Positions 17,981 to 27,340 of a stretch of DNA of 64,000 nucleotides are shown one piece after another. Location: the NCBI RefSeq assembly GCF_023715745.1, contig NZ_JAMBOV010000002.1, positions 62,001-126,000 of the forward strand, given 5' to 3'. The position numbers and the translations under genes are program-made. This DNA is from Microbacterium oleivorans (GTDB lineage Bacteria > Actinomycetota > Actinomycetes > Actinomycetales > Microbacteriaceae). Numbering within the stretch: the first letter of the stretch is position 1; each line of letters starts with the position of its first letter. Below the pieces are notes generated by a model. It ran no database searches. It saw nothing but the letters and a program-made list of their open reading frames with translations, and was not told where the DNA came from.

Positions 17981-18774
17981 TCAGCGGTCGCGGCGCTCGA
18001 TGACGGGGATCGAGGCCAGCAGCCGACGGGTGTAGGCGACCTGCGGGTCGAGGAGGACCTTCTCGGTCGGGCCCTCTTCGACGACTCGACCGTCCGTCAT
18101 GACGACGACGTCGTCACAGAGGTTCTGCACGACGCCGATGTCGTGCGACACCATAACCAGCGTCAGTCCGTCCCGCCGTCGCAGCTCTCGGATCAGGTCC
18201 AGGATCTGCGCACGGACGGTCACGTCGAGGGCCGACAGCGGTTCGTCGCCGACGAGGACCTCGGGGCGGTGGACGAGGGCGCGGGCAAGGGCGATGCGCT
18301 GCCTCTGCCCGCCGGAGAACTCGTGCGGGAACCGCTCCGCGGCGTCCGAGGGCAGCCCCACGTCGTCGAGCACCTCTCGCACGCGCGCGCGGTGGTCGCC
18401 GGGGAGCTCGAGCGCTGCCAGGGGCTCGCCGACGATGCGGCCGACACTCATCCGGGGGTCGAGCGAGCCGTACGGGTCCTGGAAGACGATGCCGGTGCGC
18501 CGCCGCAGCCAGTGCAGGGAGCGGGCGCGTGCGCTGCCCACGACGGGGCGTCCGTCGAACTGGACCGTTCCCGAGGTCGCGACGTCGAGGCCCAGCAGCA
18601 GGCGGACGAGCGTCGACTTGCCCGAACCCGACTCGCCGATGATCCCCAGCGCGCTGTGCGCACGCACGTCGACGTCCACGTCGTCGAGCGCCGTCGTCCA
18701 CCGTGGGGGCTCGAAGGCGCGGGACCGCGGCATCCGGTATCGACGCGTCAGCCCTCGGGCTCGGATGAGATCGC

Positions 18775-18778
<4 letters not shown>
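17981..18778 (-). CDS. Peptide/nickel ABC transporter ATP-binding protein (DppF type)
   Basis: A 265-residue ATPase. Walker [11 protein letters not shown]-loop [11 protein letters not shown], signature [15 protein letters not shown], Walker [13 protein letters not shown] and the switch His in MVSHDIGVV are all present. Start GTG 18778 overlaps the upstream ATPase stop by 4 bp; the longer frame reading is less likely. It is the last gene of the five-gene importer. It is shorter than many OppF proteins because the C-terminal oligopeptide extension is brief. Confidence 0.92.
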
Positions 18779-19562
<784 letters not shown>

Positions 19563-19566
<4 letters not shown>

Positions 19567-20444
19567 GCCGTCACCGCCGCAGGAGGCTCCGCGCCCTTCG
19601 GGCCGACACGACGCGACAGCGTGGGATCGGTGGCGTCGCGGAGGGCGTCGCCGAGCAGGTTGAACCCCAGCACCGTCAGGGTGATCGCGAGCCCCGGCCA
19701 CACGACCGAGAGCGGGTGGACACTGATGAACCGTTGCAGGTCGGCCAGGAGGAGCCCCCACGAGGGCTCCGTCACGGGGGCGCCGAATCCGAGGTAGGAC
19801 AGACCGGCTTCGGCGAGGACCGCGACGGCCATGCCCCAGGAGAGCTGCACGATGAACACCGGGGCGACGTTCGGGAGCAGGTGCCGCCACAGGTTCTGCC
19901 AGGGCGTCAGGCCCGACGCCCGGCCCGCGAGCACGAAGTCGCTGTGGAGGACACGTCGCAGCTCGGGACGGGTGACGCGTGCGATGTTGACGCCGAATCC
20001 GATCCCCACCGAGACGATGACCACCAGGAGCGATCCGCCCCACACGGCCGAGATCATCATCGCGATGAGCAGCACGGGGAACGCGATGAGGACGTCGACG
20101 AGCACGGCCACGCTCTCTCGGACCGGACGGGGAGTGAGGGCCCCGAGCACGGCGAGCAGCAGGCCGATGACCGTCGCGATGAGCCCGGCGCCCGCGGCGA
20201 CGAGTACGGTCGTGCGCGCCCCCGCCATGAGCAGGCTGAGGATGTCGCGGCCCGAGCCGTCGGTGCCGAGGAGATGTGCGGCATCCGGCGACGACCACCG
20301 GTTCGCGATGTCCACCCGCTGCGGATCGAGCGGGGTCCAGAACAGGGCGACCGCAGCGACGATGAGGACGACGAGCACGACGATCACGCCGAACCGGCCG
20401 GTGCCGGAGCCCCACAGTCGCCGTGCCCAGTCGAAACGCCCCAT
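19563..20444 (-). CDS. Peptide/nickel ABC transporter permease (DppC type)
   Basis: A 293-residue membrane protein. It has an N-terminal membrane segment, a periplasmic loop with HLLGTDGSGRDILS (DppC family signature), and an EAA loop RASGLTPWQNLWRHLLPNVAP followed by LSYLGFG. Start ATG 20444 shares a base with the previous stop (TGATG). Six membrane segments expected. Pairs with the DppB-like permease. Confidence 0.93.
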
Positions 20445-21394
20445 CACTCGGCCTCTCGCTGACGGGGGTCGAGCAGCCGGTGCACCAGGTCCACCACGAA
20501 ACCGATGACGAGGACGAGCCCGGTGAGCACGAGCAGTTCGCCCTGCACCTTCACGAGGTCGCGGTTGCCGGTGTCCTCCACCAGCATGCGTCCGATGCCG
20601 GGGAGGCTGAAGAGCTGCTCGATCACGACGGCCCCGACCATGATGCCGGCCACCTGGACCCCCAGGACGGTGACGACCGACAGCCCCACGCTCGGGAGAC
20701 CGTGCCGCAGGAGCGCCTGTGTGCGGGTGAGTCCCTTCGCGGCCGCTGTGCGCACGAAGTCCTGGCTCACCGCCTGCAGGGTGGCGGAGCGGACGAACCG
20801 CAGGAGCACGGCGCCCTCGACGACGCCGATCGTGAGGGCCGGGAGGATCAGGGCACGCACTGCCGCGGCGGGGTCGGACCACCCGGCGCGCGGGAAGCCC
20901 TGCGCCGGCAGCCATCCGAGGCTGACCGCGAAGACGACGACCAGCATCATGCCCGCCCAGACGACGGGGACGGCAGCGAGGGTCTGAGCGCCCACGGAGA
21001 CGAGGATGCCGTCGGGCCGACGACGTCGGACGGCCGCGTACACGCCGAACGGGATCGCGACGAGCAGGGCGATGACGAAGGAGAGGATGCCGAGCGGCAC
21101 CGTCACCTCCGCCTTCTGCAGCAGTTCCGAAGCCACCGGCGTCCCGGTGAGCTGCGAGCTGCCGAGATCACCGGTGAGGATGCCGCCGATCCAGTCCCCG
21201 TACTGGACGGGGAGGGGACGGTCGAGGCCCAGCTGTGCACGGAGGGCCGCGATCTGCTCGGGGGTGGAGTTCACCCCGGCGATGAGCTGGGCGACGTCTC
21301 CCGGGAGGACGCGGAGGGTCGAGAAGATGAGCGCACTGGCGACGAACAGGCCCAGCACCAGCAGGGCCAGTCGCGTCAGCGCGTAGCGGATCAC
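20444..21394 (-). CDS. Peptide/nickel ABC transporter permease (DppB type)
   Basis: A 316-residue membrane protein starting MIRYALTRLALLVLGLFVAS, the typical DppB N-terminal segment. The periplasmic region carries LGLDRPLPVQYGDW, and an EAA loop (RTAAAKGLTRTQALLRHGLPS) precedes VIEQLFSLPGIGRML near the end. GTG start at 21394 overlaps the binding-protein stop by 4 bp (GTGA). Confidence 0.93.
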   Translation of the reverse strand: MIRYALTRLALLVLGLFVASALIFSTLRVLPGDVAQLIAGVNSTPEQIAALRAQLGLDRPLPVQYGDWIGGILTGDLGSSQLTGTPVASELLQKAEVTVPLGILSFVIALLVAIPFGVYAAVRRRRPDGILVSVGAQTLAAVPVVWAGMMLVVVFAVSLGWLPAQGFPRAGWSDPAAAVRALILPALTIGVVEGAVLLRFVRSATLQAVSQDFVRTAAAKGLTRTQALLRHGLPSVGLSVVTVLGVQVAGIMVGAVVIEQLFSLPGIGRMLVEDTGNRDLVKVQGELLVLTGLVLVIGFVVDLVHRLLDPRQREAE

Positions 21395-22899
21395 CCCTCG
21401 CTCTTGGCCAGCTCTGCGACGTTCAGTCGCTCATTGACGTTGACCGTCGGCATCCCACTGACGTTCGACGCGACCGCGAGCACGGACTCCCCGTTGTAGA
21501 GCCAGTCGGCGGCGTCGTCCTCGGACACGATGCGGGCGGCCTGCGCGAGCAGGTCGGCGGCCTCGGCGTCGTCGGTCGCGGCGACGGACTGCGCGTAGAG
21601 CGCCTGCACCTCCGGGTTGTCGTACGTGAAGTAGTAGTCGGGGTTCGCCCAGTTCTCGAAGTCCCGCGCCTCGGTGTGCAGCACGAAGCTGAGCTCGTAG
21701 TCCTTGTTGACGTAGACGTCGTTGATCCAGGTGGGGAACTCGACCGGGTTCACCTGCAGAGTGATCCCGACGTCACGGAGGTTCGAGACCAGGATCTGGG
21801 GGATCGTGGTGCCGTAGGCGGACGGGATCGTCAGTGTGAGGGTGAGGTTCTCGGCGCCGGCGTCGGCGAGCAGGGCGCGCGCGGCCTCGGGGTCGAACGG
21901 GGCGACGTCGGTCAGGTCCTCGTAGCCGGGGTCGAGCGACGGGATGGGCCCGCCGAGGACCTTGCCGGCGCCGAGGGCCTCGACGATCGCGTTCTTGTCG
22001 ATCGCCTGACGGATCGCCTTGCGCACGTTCTGGTCGGCCAGCGGGCCGGTGGTCTGGTTGAAGGCGAGGGTGCCCTTGTCGGTCGAGTCGCCGAGCTCGA
22101 GGGCGAAGTCGCCGTTCGCCTCGACCTGGTCCTCGAGGTTCGCGTCGAATCCGGTGAGGACGTCGAATTCGCCGGCCAGCGCGCCGCTGAGCGCAGCCTG
22201 GTTGTCGCTCACATACGAGAACACGACCTCCGCCGCGGCGGCGGGCGTCCCCCAGTAGTCGGCGAACCGCTCGAAGGTGATGCTGTCGCCCTCGCGCCAG
22301 TCGGTGAGCTGGAACGGCCCGGTCCCGTTCGCGGCGGTCTTCCGGTCGACGGTGTCGCCCTCCTTCAGGACGAGACCGGCACGGCCGGTGAGGTTCCAGA
22401 GCAGGGTCGAGTCGGGTGCCTTCAGGGTGAGGGTGATGGTCTGTCCGTCGGCGGCGATACCGGTGACGTTCGCCAACCGCGCGGAGTCGCGGAACGTCGG
22501 GGTGTCGCGCACCTGCGTCAACGACCACACGACGTCCTGCGGGGTGAGCGGCTGACCGTCGTGGAAGGTGACGCCCTCGCGCAGCGTGAACGTGTACGTG
22601 AGCTTGTCGTCGGAGACCTGGTAGTCGCTCGCGAGCGCTGGCACGATCTTCTGATCGGCGGTGCGGGCCACGAGGCCCTGGTACACGTTGTCGATGAGGA
22701 TCTGATCGAGGGCTGCGCCGGCGGTCTCGCGGATGTCGAGGTTCCCCGGCTCGAGGACGAGGCGCACGGCGACGGACGCGTCGGGGTCGGGGGTGACGGA
22801 GGAGGCGGACGGGCCGGGCTGTGCGCCGGTGCAGCCGGAGAGGAGCAGGGCGCCTGCGGCGACGAGCGCGGCGGCGGCCAGGGCGGTGCGGCGAAGCAT
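21391..22899 (-). CDS. Peptide/nickel ABC substrate-binding lipoprotein (family 5)
   Basis: A 502-residue lipoprotein starting MLRRTALAAAALVAAG with lipobox LLSGC (Cys about 21). The mature part has the SBP_bac_5 features LTYTFTLREGVTFHDGQPLT and RKAIRQAIDKNAIVEAL. The start ATG 22899 is chosen from the signal-peptide pattern and an AAAGGA box 11-12 nt upstream; a GTG at 22938 in the same frame is the alternative. TAGGCT (22976-22981, minus) gives a leader of about 70 nt. Heads the five-gene importer. The substrate could be a peptide, opine or metal chelate. Confidence 0.9.
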   Translation of the reverse strand: MLRRTALAAAALVAAGALLLSGCTGAQPGPSASSVTPDPDASVAVRLVLEPGNLDIRETAGAALDQILIDNVYQGLVARTADQKIVPALASDYQVSDDKLTYTFTLREGVTFHDGQPLTPQDVVWSLTQVRDTPTFRDSARLANVTGIAADGQTITLTLKAPDSTLLWNLTGRAGLVLKEGDTVDRKTAANGTGPFQLTDWREGDSITFERFADYWGTPAAAAEVVFSYVSDNQAALSGALAGEFDVLTGFDANLEDQVEANGDFALELGDSTDKGTLAFNQTTGPLADQNVRKAIRQAIDKNAIVEALGAGKVLGGPIPSLDPGYEDLTDVAPFDPEAARALLADAGAENLTLTLTIPSAYGTTIPQILVSNLRDVGITLQVNPVEFPTWINDVYVNKDYELSFVLHTEARDFENWANPDYYFTYDNPEVQALYAQSVAATDDAEAADLLAQAARIVSEDDAADWLYNGESVLAVASNVSGMPTVNVNERLNVAELAKSEG

Positions 22900-23004
22900 G
22901 TGAGTGGGGATCCTTTCGGCACGATGGGGCGTCGTCACTGCCGCCGCTCCATCGGAGTGCTCGGGTGCGCGTTACAGCCTAGAGTCCCCCGGCGTGGACT
23001 TCGG

Positions 23005-23958
23005 TCACCGGCCGTCATGTGCCGTCCGCAGGGCTGCGGCGAGCTCGACGGGGCGCTCCTCCTGCACGTTGTGCGCCGAGTCGAGCTCGACGTGCCGGGC
23101 GGCCGGCATCCGTTCACGGAACTCCTCCCGATCTGCCTGTGTCAGGAAACCGCGGGTCCCGATGACGAGCGTGACGGGGGCGCTGACGGCGGACAGGTCG
23201 TCCCACCCCGCGGCGGAGAGGATGCCGGCATCCGCTCGCTGCGCGGCATCCACCGCGTCGGCGGCGTCGGGATCGGCGGCGAGCCGGTTGGCGAGGTGCG
23301 CGTAGTGGTGTTTCCACTCGACACGACCGTCGGGGCGGATGCGGGAGTTCAGCGAGACGCCGCGGGTGGCGGCCTCGCGCGACCCGCCGAGCCCGAACGA
23401 CAGCGCGCGCTCGACGAGATCCTCGCGGCTCGCCCAGTCCGTCGGGCCCGCGAAGAACGCGCGGATCGAGGCGGCCGCGCCGTTCGGGTCGATTCCGGGG
23501 GAGATGTCCACCAGGACGAGTGCGGCGACGAGCTCCGGATGCCGCGAGGCGAGGGCCGCTGCAGCGAGTCCGCCCAGCGAGTGACCCACGAGGGTCTGTC
23601 GCCTGCCGAGAGCCCAATCGGCGATGGCGGGGGCGATGTCCTCGGCGATGGTCGCTCCCGTGTAGCGGGCGTCATCGCGCCACGACGAGTCGCCGTGCCC
23701 CGGCAGGTCGACGACGAGGGCCGGAAGACCGGCGGCGAGGACCGTCGTGTCCCATGTGTGGGCGTTGAGCCCGGCGCCGTGGAGGAACGTGGCCTCCGGG
23801 GGGAGGCTCGGGTCGCCGAACCGCAGGGCGCTCACCGTCCGGCCGTCCGCGAGGTGGTGGGTCAGCCGCTGCACCGGGGGAACCGGGACGCCGAGGGCGT
23901 CGGCCTGGGCGGGGAGGTAGGAGAACTCGTCGAAGGCGTCGTCGCTCACGTTCCTCAT
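23005..23958 (-). CDS. Alpha/beta-fold hydrolase
   Basis: A 317-residue cytoplasmic hydrolase. Oxyanion strand FLHGAGLNAHTWD, nucleophile Ser in VGHSLGGLA near residue 126, acidic residue region VTLVIGTRGFL and the catalytic His in ELDSAHNVQEERP near the end. It belongs to the broad haloperoxidase/lipase-like group; substrate unknown. The ATG at 23958 is used; GTG at 23949 with CACAAT 7 nt upstream is a possible leaderless alternative. Divergent from the AhpD-like gene. Confidence 0.8.
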   Translation of the reverse strand: MRNVSDDAFDEFSYLPAQADALGVPVPPVQRLTHHLADGRTVSALRFGDPSLPPEATFLHGAGLNAHTWDTTVLAAGLPALVVDLPGHGDSSWRDDARYTGATIAEDIAPAIADWALGRRQTLVGHSLGGLAAAALASRHPELVAALVLVDISPGIDPNGAAASIRAFFAGPTDWASREDLVERALSFGLGGSREAATRGVSLNSRIRPDGRVEWKHHYAHLANRLAADPDAADAVDAAQRADAGILSAAGWDDLSAVSAPVTLVIGTRGFLTQADREEFRERMPAARHVELDSAHNVQEERPVELAAALRTAHDGR

Positions 23959-24001
23959 TGTGGCCGATCCGGAGCATCGGGGACGCGGCTAGGGTGACGG
24001 C

Positions 24002-24481
24002 ATGAGCGATCCCCACCGCGTGCACCTGGCCCGAGCGGCCCGGCCGGCCTACGACGCCCTGGAGGCGTTCGCGAAGACGGTCGGCGAGCTCGCCGCCGAC
24101 GCCGGCATCGACGCCCGGATGCGCGAGATCGCCCTGATCCACGCCTCTCAGCTCAACGGGTGCGCCTACTGCGTCCGTGTCCACGCCGATCGCGCCGTCA
24201 AGGCGGGACTCACGACGGACGTCATCGCACAGATCGCCGTCTGGCGGGACTCCGGCGTCTTCAGCGAGCGCGAACGGGCGGCGCTCGAATTGACCGAGGC
24301 CTATGTCTTCATCCACGAGGACGGTGTCCCCGACGAGGTGTACGACCGCGTCGGCGGCATCCTCTCCGAGGAGGAGTACGTGGCGCTCAGCTGGCTGCTC
24401 GTCTCGATCAACGCCTTCAACCGCATCGCGATCGCGGGGCGCTACCCGGTACCGGGGCGCCCGGCGCCCCCGACGTCGTGA
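24002..24481 (+). CDS. Carboxymuconolactone decarboxylase / AhpD-like protein
   Basis: A 159-residue helical protein with the redox pair CAYC in HASQLNGCAYCVRVHADRAVKAG (around residues 48-70), the AhpD-type active site with the flanking His, Glu and Asp residues. Such proteins act as peroxidase partners or carboxymuconolactone decarboxylases; the CxxC favours a redox role. Leaderless: TAGGGT at 23990-23995 ends 6 nt before the ATG. Overlaps the phosphatase gene by 4 bp. Confidence 0.85.
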   Translation: MSDPHRVHLARAARPAYDALEAFAKTVGELAADAGIDARMREIALIHASQLNGCAYCVRVHADRAVKAGLTTDVIAQIAVWRDSGVFSERERAALELTEAYVFIHEDGVPDEVYDRVGGILSEEEYVALSWLLVSINAFNRIAIAGRYPVPGRPAPPTS

Positions 24482-25191
24482 CGGTCCACGACGTCCCCGG
24501 GGCCTTCAACGTCCGCGACGTCGGCGGGCTCCCGGCCGAGGGAGGCGTCACGCGTGACGGCGTCCTGTTCCGATCGGGACACCTCGCCCACCTGACGACC
24601 GAGGGCCGCGAGCGGCTCGGCGCGTTCGGCATCCGACGCATCGTGGACCTGCGCGACGAACAGGAACGACGATACGAACCGTCCCGTCTCGACGGTCTCG
24701 ACGTCGAGACCGTGTGCCTGCCGATGTTCGCGGGGTCCACGGCCTCGTTCTTCGACGACGATCTCTCGCTCGACGATCTGTATCGAGCGCTCATCGACGG
24801 CTCGGCGTCGCGGCTGGTCGAGGTGGTGCGCGCGGTGCTCTCGAAGCAGCCCGTGCTCGTCCACTGCACCGTCGGCAAGGATCGCACGGGACTCTCGGTC
24901 GCGCTCATCCTCGCCGCGGCGGGCGTCGACGAGGATGCCGTCGTCGCCGACTACGCCCGCACGGAGGCCCTCCTGCCCGCCGAGCGCAACCAGAACGTCC
25001 TGCGATACCTCCGCGGGCGATACCCGCACGCGCGGCACCTGGAGGACCTCGCGACCCGTTCGCCGGCGCGGGCCCTGCGCGCCGTCTTCGACGACCTGCG
25101 CCTCCGGTACGGCGGCCCCGTCGACTACCTGCGGGCGTACGGACTGCGCGACGACGAGATCACCGACCTGCGCCGCGCGCTCATCGAGTGA
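24478..25191 (+). CDS. Tyrosine-protein phosphatase, PtpB/LipA type
   Basis: A 237-residue phosphatase. NVRDVGGLPA at 11-20 is the N-terminal signature of the family and HCTVGKDRTG (catalytic Cys130, Arg136) is the P-loop; the Lys-Asp inside the loop is typical of MptpB/LipA-like enzymes that hydrolyse phosphotyrosine, phosphoserine or phosphoinositides. The general acid is probably in the FRSGHL/VDLRDEQER region. Starts at GTG 24478 inside the previous stop. It has no secretion signal. Confidence 0.87.
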   Translation: MTVHDVPGAFNVRDVGGLPAEGGVTRDGVLFRSGHLAHLTTEGRERLGAFGIRRIVDLRDEQERRYEPSRLDGLDVETVCLPMFAGSTASFFDDDLSLDDLYRALIDGSASRLVEVVRAVLSKQPVLVHCTVGKDRTGLSVALILAAAGVDEDAVVADYARTEALLPAERNQNVLRYLRGRYPHARHLEDLATRSPARALRAVFDDLRLRYGGPVDYLRAYGLRDDEITDLRRALIE

Positions 25192-25212
25192 CGGGCCCTC
25201 GGCGGCTGGACC

Positions 25213-25659
25213 TCAGCCGCGGGGCACGTAGCGGCCGTCGGCGAGCCCTGCCTCGATCTCGAACCGGTTGGTGAGGGGGTCGCGACCGGCGAACAGGTAG
25301 AGCAGCGGCATGAGCATGCCGTATCGCCGCCACTGCTCGCGGTGGACCGCCTCGTGCGCGAGCAGCCGGTCGTCGATGGCTCCCACGCCCGTCAGGAAGC
25401 AGCCTCCGACGCAGACACCGCCGCGCCCGAAGGTCGCCTCCGGCATCCCCCGGAAGACCCAGAGTCCCGCGCGCCGTTCGATCCGACCGGTGGACCAGAG
25501 CGTCCCCCACACGAACCCGAACGCCGTGCCGCCGAGGTAGCCGAGACGGCTGAGCGGGGAGTCGAGGAGGATGCCGGGGATCCAGCGATCCCACCGGCGC
25601 CCGCGTTCGACGGCGCGGGCAGCGCGTTCCTCCCATCCCGCCGGCGGCACTGGGGTCAC
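25213..25659 (-). CDS. Small HExxH-containing protein of unknown function
   Basis: A 148-residue protein, GTG start overlapping the arginase-like stop by 4 bp. It has one or two modestly hydrophobic stretches (LGYLGGTAFGFVWGTLW and MLMPLLYLFAG) and LAHEAVHREQW near residue 105, an HExxH zinc-protease-like motif followed by Gln-Trp. A Cys-containing VCVGGCFLTG lies before it. I do not recognise a named family; similar small proteins have been labelled Fe-S oxidoreductase without clear support. Its job is probably linked to the upstream gene. Confidence 0.6.
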   Translation of the reverse strand: MTPVPPAGWEERAARAVERGRRWDRWIPGILLDSPLSRLGYLGGTAFGFVWGTLWSTGRIERRAGLWVFRGMPEATFGRGGVCVGGCFLTGVGAIDDRLLAHEAVHREQWRRYGMLMPLLYLFAGRDPLTNRFEIEAGLADGRYVPRG

Positions 25660-26468
25660 GCGAGGGCTCCCAGCAGACGCAGGATCGTGCCGAGGTCCTC
25701 GACCGCCGCATCCCGGCTCGCCGGGGCGAAACCCGAGAGCGAGGCCCCGACCAGCGGCATCCGCTCCCGGAGGCGTCCGATCGCAGCGACGACCTCCGCG
25801 GGCTGGGCGCCGAACGGCACGGGCTCGAGCACACCCGTCACGGTGGCGGGGTCCAGCACGTCCAGGTCGATGTGGACGTAGACCGCGTCGGCCCCTGTCG
25901 CCGCGACGGCGTCCGTGAGGGCCGCGGGGTCGGCGAGGGCGTCGGGGGCGAGCATCGTGAGGGATGAGGAGTCGAGCAGGTCGGCTTCGGCGTCGTCGAG
26001 GGCGCGGGCGCCCACGAGCACCGTGCGGGCGTCGGTCGCGGGCGGGGCGTCGGTGAACGGTCCCGGTGCGACGGCGGCGCGCAGTGCCATCCCGGCGAGG
26101 GCACCCGAGGGGGAGGACTCCGGGGTGTGCAGATCGCCGTGAGCGTCGAACCAGACGACCGCGAGGGAGGGATGCCGGGCGGCGGCCGCCGCGATACCGG
26201 GCACGGCGATCGCGCAGTCGCCGCCCACGATGACGGCGGGTTCCTCGGATCCGGCGAGCACCTCGGCGATCGCGTCCCGAACCCGGGTCAGTGTGCTGAA
26301 GCGACGGATGCCGGTGCCGAGGGATTCGCCCGCCTCGGTGGGCACTTCGATGCGCGTCAGCGCGGAGCGGGGAAGGTCGTCGGCGATCGCCTCGGCGCCG
26401 TCGATCAGGCGCATCGCGCGTGCCGACGGCGAGCCCTGCCACTGCGGGGCGACGACGAAACGGGTCAT
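25656..26468 (-). CDS. Arginase/agmatinase-family protein
   Basis: A 270-residue ureohydrolase fold. DAHGDLHTP near 108-116 and HIDLDVLDP near 197-205 give five of the six usual manganese ligands, but the first motif reads GGDCA instead of GGDHS, so the usual His ligand is Cys. That variant may still be active or act on another guanidino compound. ATG 26468 has GGAGG 5 nt upstream (GGAGGTGTCCATG); a GTG 6 nt earlier abuts the Shine-Dalgarno and is rejected. A perfect hairpin separates it from pspA, so it may have its own promoter. Confidence 0.78.
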   Translation of the reverse strand: MTRFVVAPQWQGSPSARAMRLIDGAEAIADDLPRSALTRIEVPTEAGESLGTGIRRFSTLTRVRDAIAEVLAGSEEPAVIVGGDCAIAVPGIAAAAARHPSLAVVWFDAHGDLHTPESSPSGALAGMALRAAVAPGPFTDAPPATDARTVLVGARALDDAEADLLDSSSLTMLAPDALADPAALTDAVAATGADAVYVHIDLDVLDPATVTGVLEPVPFGAQPAEVVAAIGRLRERMPLVGASLSGFAPASRDAAVEDLGTILRLLGALA

Positions 26469-26485
26469 GGACACCTCCGGGAGCA

Positions 26486-26519
26486 GGACGGCGCCGGACC
26501 CGCGGGCCCGGCGCCGTCC
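26486..26519 (-). terminator. Intrinsic-type hairpin after pspA
   Basis: A perfect 12-bp stem: 26486-26497 against 26508-26519, with a 10-base G/C-rich loop. It lies 12 nt beyond the pspA stop. No U-run follows on the minus strand. It probably ends most pspA transcription before the arginase-like gene. Confidence 0.7.
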
Positions 26520-26531
26520 GTGCGAATGGAC

Positions 26532-27266
26532 TTACTGCTCGATCGCGCCGGCGTTGCCGCCGGTCTTCAGCGCGGCCAGCCGCGCCTCGACCTCGGTGAG
26601 CTCACCGATGTCCTCGAGCTGATTGAACTGCGCGTCGATGGACGAGGCCGCGATCTCGGCCTTGCCGGCGGCGAGGGCCTCCTGGCGGCGGACCTTGTCC
26701 TCGAAGCGGCCGAGCTCGCTCGTCGGGTCGAGAACGTCGATCGACTTGACGGCGTCGTGCACCTTGTTCTGCGCCTCGGCGGTCTTCGCTCGCGCGAGGA
26801 GCTCCGAACGCTTCGACCGCAGCTGGTCGAGCTTCTGCTTCATGCCGTTGAGGCCGTCCTTGAGCTTCTCGACGACCTCGGTCTGCGCGGCGATCGAGGG
26901 GGCGATGGCACGGGCCTCGTTCTCCTCGCTGATCTGGCGCTGGAGCGCGATCTTCGCGAGGTTGTCGAACTTGTCGGCGTCCGTCGTGTTCCCGGCGCTG
27001 CGCAGCTCGTCGGCCTTGCGGCTGGCGGCGATGGCCTTGTTGCCCCACTCGGCCGCGGCCTTCACGTCCTCATCGTGGTCGCGCTCGAGCAGGCGCAGGT
27101 TGCCGATGGTCTCGGCGATCGCGGTCTCGGCATCGGCGATGTTGTTGGTGTAGTCCCGGACGAGCTGGTCGAGCATCTTCTGCGGGTCCTCGGCGGAGTC
27201 GAGGAGGGCGTTGATGTTCGCCTTCACCAGAGTCGAGATGCGGCCGAAGATGGACTGCTTTGCCAT
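26532..27266 (-). CDS. pspA: PspA/IM30 family membrane-stress protein
   Basis: A 244-residue, almost wholly alpha-helical and coiled-coil protein (MAKQSIFGRISTLVKANINALLDSAEDP at the N-terminus is the PspA/IM30 amphipathic first helix). ESCRT-III-like proteins of this family polymerise on the inner face of the damaged cytoplasmic membrane. ATG 27266 has AAGGAAA 5-6 nt upstream. It follows the TPM-domain gene by 74 nt on the same strand, likely one envelope-stress unit. Confidence 0.9.
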   Translation of the reverse strand: MAKQSIFGRISTLVKANINALLDSAEDPQKMLDQLVRDYTNNIADAETAIAETIGNLRLLERDHDEDVKAAAEWGNKAIAASRKADELRSAGNTTDADKFDNLAKIALQRQISEENEARAIAPSIAAQTEVVEKLKDGLNGMKQKLDQLRSKRSELLARAKTAEAQNKVHDAVKSIDVLDPTSELGRFEDKVRRQEALAAGKAEIAASSIDAQFNQLEDIGELTEVEARLAALKTGGNAGAIEQ

Positions 27267-27340
27267 CGTGTTTCCTTTCCTAGCGGGAGGTCGTGAGGTC
27301 GAGATCGATGTGGGGGTCGTGGGCCTGCGTCGTCGGAAGA

